Assembly: GCA_963854835.1 (NCBI GenBank)
Contig: OY978528.1
Span: 52,362,508-52,426,507, forward strand
From: Megamerina dolium
Lineage: Eukaryota > Arthropoda > Insecta > Diptera > Megamerinidae
Direction: 5' to 3'
Length of the DNA: 64,000 nt
This document shows positions 55,430 to 64,000 of this stretch, piece by piece; the stretch's first letter is position 1, and each line of letters opens with the position of its first letter. The notes under the pieces were generated by a model. It saw nothing but the letters and a program-made list of their open reading frames with translations, was not told the origin of the DNA and searched no databases. A program made the position numbers and the translations under genes.

Positions 55430-58400
55430 ATAGAATGAACAGAAAATTGCAACACATACACGCTAGAAGGCTACCTTATTCCACATGCAATCATATAATT
55501 GCAAATTGTTAATAGATCAATTAAATAGGTCAATTGAATTTAAGCTATGACTAGCGACGAATATCGTATATGTTGTTGTTGTGTTTTTTAGGTAACTGCT
55601 ATCACACACTATCACGTGGAACACTTGGCCGGAAGATCGATATTAATAAAGTTCAATATTTTTTGTATATTTTTTGCACTTCTTGTTATTGTTGTTATTA
55701 GTAGTTGATAGGTACTATATGTGTGCATATTTATAAGAAATTAATTTCGATATTAGCATCTTTTGGTTATGCATCATTTCTTCTATATGCAATATCACGC
55801 GTATTCACGGTTAACATCAATTAATGTCACTCAATTACTTGATTGTGATTTTAAAAAATATTTATTTTATATATTCACTAACCGTATATTGCTTTATGAA
55901 GAAAATATCAAGGTTAAGATATTTGTTGTGTCATTCTATATATATACCTCCCCTATATATAGCAAATTAAATATTTTTTACAAGAATTTAATTCACATTT
56001 TTACTGCATATGTTGATATATTTGTGCCGTTATCATTATTACGTCAGTATGCCATTTGAAATTTCATGTAAATCAACAATACCTTACTGGCGTTTATTAC
56101 ACTACAGTTCTTATCATAGATTTCACAAATTCTCTAATATACTTATTTCATTATTTTCTGTTGGATCTCTCTGGCAATCATCTATATATGCATGTGTATT
56201 GTTACTATTGTATTATGTATATTGTACAAGTGGCTATTTGAGATAATTTGAAGTACATATTCTTGGCTTTTTTTCACCTCTTTAATATTAAGTTTTCTTT
56301 GGTACTACAAAGGCACACGCGATCGACTATGTCAGACTTGTGAAATTATGAAGGCTTTTATAACTTTCTTAAAACTCGTAAATGTGTAATTTTTCGATGG
56401 ATAGGTACTTGTATTGTAAATTAATACCACTACATTTATAATTTCAATTAAAATTATTCAAAATTTACTTTACATATCAACATTAGGGCACTTGAAAAGA
56501 AAAATTTGTTGTTACTATCGGCTAAAAATTAACTTTGGGAGACCATTTGGTAATATATGTTATTATATAACACAGCTCCACAGCCTTTTTGGTGCCGTGT
56601 TAAAAGTAAATTTTCTCGTATAATATGTCCACGCTAAATCCAAAAGTGGCCTTGATTTTCCCTAGTTTTTGAGGTATTGCGAAAAACATTTTTTTTATAT
56701 GTACATAAAAATTATTTAAAAAAATTTGTTTTGTATCGATTTTTTTCCAGAATATTATTTTGGTATTATGCTTCATTTTGATAACATTGTGCTAATTCTT
56801 ATTTGATTACATTGAAATTTTAGCAAAAATAAAAAAGAGAAATTACGCTATAAACTTAGCGAATCTTATTCTAATAGGACATAACGTTTTTGCATAACAG
56901 AGCTTTGAATTTTGAAACTGTTCAAATTTTGGCTAAAAATCTAGTTCTTGCTGGAGTAAAATATGTATGATTTAGTTTTTTAGATTATTTGAGACCTATA
57001 GCATCATACTAATATAATCTTCTGAAAAAAATCGATATAGAAAAAAAATTTGTTTAAAATAATTTTTGCATATACCTCAGAAATTAGAGCTGATGGAGCA
57101 AAATGAACGAGGTCGAGTAGTTCGAAAATAGCAGAATACATTGAATCTGTGATCGAAGAGTGGCTAAATGCAATTGATAGGTTTGAAGTAAATTTGTGCG
57201 ATTAATTGATTAATCAAAGATTCAGATTAAACAAAATCCGTTTTATTCGATTTATCACAATTTAGATTAATTATATAATAAATATATTTAAATCGGAAAA
57301 AAATTGCACTGACTTGGAATGATTCGAATTTTCAAATTTTTTAATGGCCACGTTAAGTTTGCAGTTTTTTGTTTTTAGATTAATTGGAAGAAATGTGTTA
57401 AAATTCATCAGTAAAAATTCTAACTTTTAATCCGTTAGCTCTCTCAAGAAGGTGTCGTTTTGAGGCATTTTTGGGTTGTCTGAATAAAATGGCATTTGCG
57501 ATGTCGCTAGAGGGTTAAAATGTTCCAAACATTTTGTTGCCGGAAAATTTCACTAGGGGTATTCTCAGACAAAATCTTTATACAAAGAAGGATTCAGGAA
57601 GGATTTTATTAATAAAGTTAAATGGAAGCGTGGACGTCACACCTCAACAGCTTGGCCAATACTGTGGTGAATATGTAACATAGATTCAAGCCTTCCATTT
57701 TTGCAATCCATTATATGATTATAACAATTTTTCACACTATATTTGGCACCCAAATCTGATCCAGTACAACGTTTTGGTTGAAATACTTCTCCTATCCTTG
57801 TATAAAATCTGCATTGAAACTTTCTCTTTCTTGACTTTTTCCTACAAATTTATCACAGCAATAGCACAAGCAGTCTCTGACTTGCTTGCTTGATAAGAAG
57901 TCAGAGTTGCATTTTTGCATTTTACTTTTTTAATGCTCAATCCAAAGGCTGTTTATAGTTAGGCTACTTAACATGTTTATACAATTGGGACACAGGTAAT
58001 GTTCTTAAAGAGCAGGTGAATTCTTCTTTAATCACAAAAAAAAAAATTGTAGTCAAGGGTATTTTTTTGATTAGGTGTACCCAAAAAAGGCTAGTAGCTA
58101 TGTTCATGATTATGTTCATGTTCATGTTCATGATCTCCGAAATCATTCATCGTAAAATTAAATTATATGTGCTGAAACCACATATTTCAAGAAAGAAACT
58201 TCAGGCAAGAAATTGAAATCAACAAGATTTAGAAGGTTTACTACATGTATATTTACTAGATTTTCATCCTGAGTTGGAGTCACCGCCTCCCGATCTGATA
58301 GTGTTATTAGAATTAAATTGTTCGAATAATTACAGTTTGATTAAGCGAATAATTGCACTTTTAATTAATATAATATTGAATAATTGTTTTCTTGGAACTG

Positions 58401-58876
58401 TGTTAAATCAGAAATCAGATTAATCGCAATCCTGTAAAAATTAATTTAATTGTTGTACTTATATGAGTTTTTTGAGTTGGTCGTATATGCGGTATTGTAC
58501 TTCAAAATATATTGTACAATATATTTTTATCTATTTAATATGCATATGTATTCTTTATTTACAGGCCATTAGATAATTAAATTGTAGTTTATGGTTAATG
58601 AATATTACACGTTTTTATTAAAACTCAAATTTCATTGTGATTTGGTATTGTTTGAAATAGCATTGTCATGTATTTTGCTTTTATTTTTCTCGCATTATAA
58701 TTCCCTTCCGCTAAAAAATAAATAAACCATTCAAATAGTATAATACACTTATTTCGTTTTAGGAAACACGTGCCGAGTGGATGGGATACCATAAAATGTG
58801 TATCATTCACTAATCTAAGAAATTTTGTTAAAAATATTAAATTGTTCATTATTCGTGTGTGTGTGTGCATTAGACA
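55430..58876. other. intergenic DNA between the two ABCB genes
   Basis: Should contain the 5' UTR and promoter of gene A (nearest 55345-55700) and the 3' UTR of gene B (below 58877). Otherwise AT-rich with no convincing ORF. A GCGATTAAT word at 57198 and its complement near 58421 bracket about 1.2 kb and might be worn inverted ends of an element. A GTTCATG microrepeat occurs at 58101-58130. Confidence 0.4.
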
Positions 58877-61800
58877 TTATTCTTCTTTTTGAGTCTTGTG
58901 CAATTTGGCATAGATACCATCATCTTTTGACAGCAATTGTGAATGTGTCCCCTGTTCGACTATGCGACCATTTTGTAAGACACAAATGAGGTCAGCATTT
59001 TGTACGGTCGATAGACGATGAGCTATAACAATGCATGTGCGTCCAGTGCGGGCGGAATCGAGTGCCTGTTGTACGAGTTGTTCACTTTGTAAATCCAGTG
59101 CAGATGTTGCCTCATCCAGGAGTAGCACTTTTGGATTACGCACCAAAGCCCGTGCAATAGCGATGCGTTGCTTTTGACCACCTGACAACTGTGTGCCACG
59201 AGCACCCATCCGCGTGTCATAGCCATTCGGCAGCGATATGATGAAAGAATGTGCATTTGCATTTTTTGCTGCTGCAATTATTTCCGAAATTGTGACGTCA
59301 CGCATATTGTCACCATACGCAATATTCTCGGCAATTGTACGTTCAAAGAGTGATGGCTCCTGTGAGACAATACCCAATTTGCTGCGTAGACCCTCAAGTG
59401 TTAGATCATTTTGTATGTCATTGTGATCAATATACTATGGAGTGAGAGGAAAAATTTAAGACACACCCATTTCATCGTTTATGAATTGTTAAATACTTAC
59501 AATCGAACCCGAATCCGGATCATAGTACCGTTGCAAAATTTGTATACATGTCGATTTACCACAACCCGAGTGACCCACTAGTGCGACCGTTTTACCTTGT
59601 AGTACCTCTAAATTGAGACCATTTAAGATTTTCACATCCGTTCGTGTTGGATATCGAAATTCAATATCACGATATCGAACACCCTCAAAGAGATTCAGCT
59701 GTTTAGCCAATGTGTCACGTATTGGCTTCTTTGGTGACGTAATTTTTGGCTTACGATCGATAATCTGAAATAGACGATGACCGGCAACCAAAGCTGCTGT
59801 AAAAGCGGGCGCAAATGCAAGTGATTGAGCCAACATCATCGAGCCATATAACAGGGTTTCAGAAACTCTAAAATAATGGATACAAGCAAATTAATGCAAC
59901 ATATGTACTAGATGTCTAGACGAGAGATCTACTTTATTATATCCTGAAACGGTAGTGCGCGCTGTGAGACCAAGACGCCACCATAGCATAATGCCACTGC
60001 ATAGGCGAAAAATAGAAAAGCCTGTCCAGATGCATTTATCAGACCGCGATATTTTAGCTTTTTCCCAATTAATACCTCCACCTTGCGTATTTCTTTGTTG
60101 TAACGTTTAATCAGTTGTGGCTCACGCCGTAAACCGGCAATGGTGCGTATATTTGTAATCGCTTCAGTTGCTATTCTGGATGCTTCTTCAATTACTGCCT
60201 TTTCACGTAATATGGATGCTGTCATAAACCTACGAAAATAGAATATATGAGAACATTTTTGTATCACCCCAAATCGTGCAGACTCACTTTGCTTCGAATA
60301 TAACTGAACCCACAATTACAGGACATGTACTCAAACAAAGAAGAGCCAATTTCCATGAATAGTAGAATGAAATCGTTAAGCCGATAACAAAATTTGACGA
60401 AGCCTGTATTAGACCACTCAGCGGATAGCCGATAGCACCTTGTACACCAGCCGCATCACCAGACAAACGTGCCGATAAGGTACCCACCGAATTTTTGTCC
60501 TCATCAAACCATCCGATATCTTGTTGCATCATCGATTTGAATGTCATTGAACGCATTCGCGTTGTCAACCATACGCCGGCATAATTGAAGAGATAAGTTT
60601 GCAAAAAGCATGTTACCCCAGTTAGTAAGCCCAAAACAAGGCAACATATTGATAGTATAGCAGTTCGATCGAGAGCCGTTTGTTCATTTTGTTCGGCGAG
60701 TGCAGCATAGAATTCACCAAATGCCACCGAGAATGCTGGATAGGTGAAACCAAATCCAATAGCACATATTGTTCCCAATAAAAGAATACACCATTCAGGT
60801 CGTGCCAATTTGAGGATACGTCCGAATGTGATGAAGAAATTTGGTTTAACTTGTTCAACAACCTTTTTGACCTCAGCGGCGCTCTTCAACGTCGTCACTG
60901 TAGTCTCATCGAATTGTACACTATTCTTTTGATTCTTCTCCAAATTAATTGGATCCAGTTCGAATGATTTCTCATAGAGTCCCAAACTTTTTCCTAGTAA
61001 TTAAAAACAAGAGGTAATTAGTAAATGATATAGTCGTACATTTGTAGAAATTATATCTGTCTAAGTCTCATGAATGTTGCGTCTTCTACATACCGCTACA
61101 TGGGAATTATTTTTAAAAGTGGAGTGAAAAAGGATTAGTCCTAGATATAAAGGCATTTAAGTAAATACTGTGATCTTCGAAAAGAAGATGCAACAGGAAT
61201 ACAAAGGCTAATGTTTCTTTGAGAGCTGTCAAAATACATAAAATGATCTATTACAACCTGCTAGAGGCAAGTCATAGTTTTTAATCCACTTTGTGGAGAA
61301 CTTTCTTAGTGTGTGGAAATACTGTTGTGGAAATGCTGCGGTGAAAATTTGAATGAGGATATTTTAACCATCTAGCTCCCATGAAGGTAAGTTGTGGAAA
61401 AATTTTGGAGATACAAAATTAATGGTGGTCAGCCATTCATTTTACACCTCTAAGGGCAACTTCATATGGCGCTAAAGCTTGGACAATTTCCATCTCAGAT
61501 GAGAGAATGCTCGGAGTTTTCGGGAGAAAAGTCCTACGCAACATCTTTCGGCCTATTTGCGTTGGTGACGGGTATCGAATAAGTTACAACCATGAGCTGT
61601 ATGCCGACACCGGCAGAGTGTTTAAATTTAGCGGCCGGTAGAAAGACCAAGTACTGGAGAACTTTTTAGCGCTTTAAATCTCTAATTGGCGCCAGGTAGC
61701 GAAGGAAGGAGTTGGCTGGCGAAGCATGCTAGAAATCGATTTTCGGTTGTAATGGCCACATAAGTAAGTATGTAAGTAAGGGCGACTTATGGAAGCGTCG

Positions 61801-63779
61801 CGACTGAATTTTATAAACAAGTCAAATTAGTTGGATGGTCAAATACTAGATCCACCTTGGCGCCATTTTCTTTCCATTTCTTCAAGTTTAGGCTTCGATT
61901 CGGCACAATTTACACCCATCATAACAGTACCATTTTTTGACCCACACATTTTATTATGGAATCTAACAAAATAGAGGGTGCTGCATGTAGAAATCGTAGA
62001 ATCATGCATGCATTTTCTTCTTCTTTACTTACTTTTAGCTTCATCAACATCTTCATAATTAATCTCAGGTACATTCATATCGCCAGCGCGTACCATATTA
62101 TAGTACATACCCTCCAACGTTATAAGATCATCATGACTTCCTTCCTCTACCACTTTACCCTCATGTATGAATACAATTTTATCAGCACCACGTACAGCCG
62201 ATAGTCTATGCGATACAACGATGGTGGTTCGTCCTTTACTGGCCAAATCCAATGCCTGTTGAACAAGCTTTTCCGATTGATAATCCAATGCAGAGGTGGC
62301 CTCGTCGAGCAGAAGAATTTTGGGGTTTTGAATGAGAGCTCGTGCAATAGCAATTCTCTGTTTTTGTCCACCTGAAAGCTGAGAACCACGTTCACCGATC
62401 ATCGTTTGATAAGTCTATGTAGGTGAGAAGCTTTTATGGTTATCATATTTGAGATATTATATGAATAAATCAATTTACTTGTGGCAATTCGCTAATAAAT
62501 TCATGAACTCCAGCAGCCTGTGCTGCAGCTTCGACTTCTTTTTGTGTTGCACTCGGTTTACCATATCTGATATTTTCCGCTTTTAAGTAAATTCATATAT
62601 ATTTTTAGATGCTTTCAATAAGTTACATTTGATTTCAAATACTTACCAATCGTTCCAAGAAACAGTACAGGCTCTTGACCAACAACTGCAATATTCGCAC
62701 GCAGCCATTGGATATTGTATTTGCGAATATCTAAATCATCAAGTAAAATCGATCCAAAGACGGGATCATAGAAACGTTGTAACAATTGTATACACGTTGA
62801 TTTACCACAACCCGATGAACCGACCAGAGCGACCGTTTGACCAGCTCGCACTTTAAAAGCAAGACCACGGTGTACGATAACATCCTGTCGTGATGGATAG
62901 CGAAAGAATACATCCTGAAATTCGACATCACCACGAAGACCGTAGTTGAGAATCTTACCGTCCGTTGACAACGGATCGATTTTCGACGTCGTATCTATCA
63001 CCTTGAATATGTTTGTAGCACAACCGCGTGCCATTGCAAAGGATTCCAAGAAGGGCGAAGTGCGTGCAATATTATCAGCGCCAACAATTATACCAAAAAA
63101 AGCCTAGAAGTGGATAGGAGAGAGTAAAAAAAAAAACTCAAGAACATTATATTGTGTGTGTATTAGGGTGGTACCTAATATGTGCTCATAAGAATCAACG
63201 TTTTTCTGATTCATACTTACAATCATTAATATCGCTGGCGTATATTCTTTATCTTCCACCTTACGATCGGCTAAGATCAAATTGACACCATACCAGAAAG
63301 CACCGGAACATGAAAGAAATAACATTGCCTTTAGTACACCATCACTGAAACCGGAGAAAGCACCCTTTCGTTGACTGGCCTTTCGTGCTGGTACTAGAAA
63401 ATTATCATAACGTTCTGATTCCTTTTTTTCACCACCGAACGAGACTACTGTGCGTATGGATTGTAGCACTTCTTCAACAAGATTGCCAGCGCCAGCGTAT
63501 GATTCTTGTTCCCGTGTCGTTAGATTACTTTGGAACTGTACGAAATCGTTATCATTAATTCAATATTGTGTCACATTTCTAGAGAGAAAGTACATAGTAA
63601 TACTTACCTTTGCTACAAAATAATTCATTATTATCACAATTGGTATATAGACACTGACTGCCAGCGTCAATTTCCAGCCATAACCAAATGAAATGCCAAC
63701 AGTAATGATGAAACCAATGATTAAATATAGAAAATGTCCAACTTTTTCAGATATACCATCACGTATTTTCTCAATATCA
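58877..63779 (-). CDS. Mdr65: ABCB full transporter gene B, Mdr65 orthologue (5' part off window)
   Basis: Exons in window: 63608-63779, 63221-63535, 62647-63103, 62479-62579, 62033-62414, 60288-60993, 59933-60229, 59501-59867, 58877-59434; about 1118 codons. They begin within TMD1 ([16 protein letters not shown]), so the first exons are beyond 64000. It is an ATP-driven efflux pump of the plasma membrane. NBD1: [42 protein letters not shown]2: [40 protein letters not shown]-terminus [11 protein letters not shown]. Stretches such as [36 protein letters not shown] and [19 protein letters not shown] point to Drosophila Mdr65 (blood-brain barrier efflux) by my recollection of that family. The introns contain a LINE fragment. 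Confidence 0.93.
61440..61790 (+). mobile_element. RTE-like LINE 3' end fragment in intron
   Basis: Forward strand: [29 protein letters not shown] and YNHELYAD, a deletion, then [16 protein letters not shown] residues and the 3' terminus GTAATGGCCACATAA with a (GTAA)n tail. It lies antisense in the 60994-62032 intron of gene B. It is truncated, with deletions. Confidence 0.75.
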
Positions 63780-64000
63780 CTATGGAAATAGAAGAAATGC
63801 ACTATATTTGTGTAATCTGTGTACATTAACTTGGGTGAAATTGTATGAAACTAAATTAGAACAATCTGGCTCACTGAAAAAAAATTTTTTGAATCATTTC
63901 AAGTGTTTTATGTCAAAAAAGTATAAAGAAATTCTAGATTTGGGCCGGAATACTTCTTAATTTTTACATAAGTTATAAAATGTTTGGTGGGAATATTAAC
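63780..64000 (-). other. intron of ABCB gene B reaching the window edge
   Basis: Acceptor AG at 63780-63781 (reverse strand) precedes the exon. No further exon is visible before 64000. Confidence 0.6.

Overview
This window is nuclear DNA from a higher fly, most probably a tephritid fruit fly. It is AT-rich, has short GT-AG introns and is dense in transposons. Its genes resemble Drosophila genes: TM9SF3, a Zip3/RNF212-type RING protein, and a tandem pair of P-glycoproteins. From memory (not searched here), Drosophila carries Mdr65 beside its paralogue CG10226 at cytological region 65A, and the last two genes look like that pair. No bacterial or CRISPR features are present.

Layout. 1-22.4 kb has no confident host gene. 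It is a mosaic of mobile DNA: a mariner relic at the left edge; a second mariner split by a tRNA-derived SINE and a tandem-repeat block; more of that tandem block carrying a MITE; a long TA microsatellite; an intact Tc1-like transposon (14437-16088); broken RTE-like LINE copies around a lone THAP domain; and a 338-bp tandem duplication just before the first gene. 22.8-30.7 kb holds a four-exon gene for a roughly 2243-residue RS/SP-rich protein (+). A compact RING-finger gene (-, 30674-31586) converges on it so closely that their 3' ends probably overlap. 31.6-38.2 kb is again repeats: a second MITE copy, an internally inverted Ty3/gypsy relic, and an RTE-like fragment that keeps the YADD box. 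38206-40478 is an eight-exon TM9SF3 (+). 41.3-55.3 kb is ABCB gene A (-). One of its introns carries an intact 4.55-kb Jockey-type LINE on the opposite strand, and other introns carry SINE and LINE debris. 58877 to beyond the right edge is ABCB gene B (-), an Mdr65 orthologue whose 5' exons lie outside the window.

How the parts work together. The two ABCB genes are diverged tandem duplicates that should encode full-length multidrug exporters. TM9SF3 acts in the endomembrane system. The RING protein is probably a meiotic crossover factor. The RS-rich protein probably belongs to nuclear RNA processing. The most interesting material is in the mobile DNA. There is an apparently undescribed tRNA-SINE with three copies here, whose 3' end shares GCCACATA(A) with the RTE-like LINE. 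There is a MITE with TTA duplications and palindromic TAATCCGGATTA termini. The Tc1 element has inner and outer transposase-site repeats, and the Jockey element has an Inr/DPE-type promoter and an ATGA-coupled ORF pair. All exon borders were read by eye from splice motifs, reading frame and family similarity.
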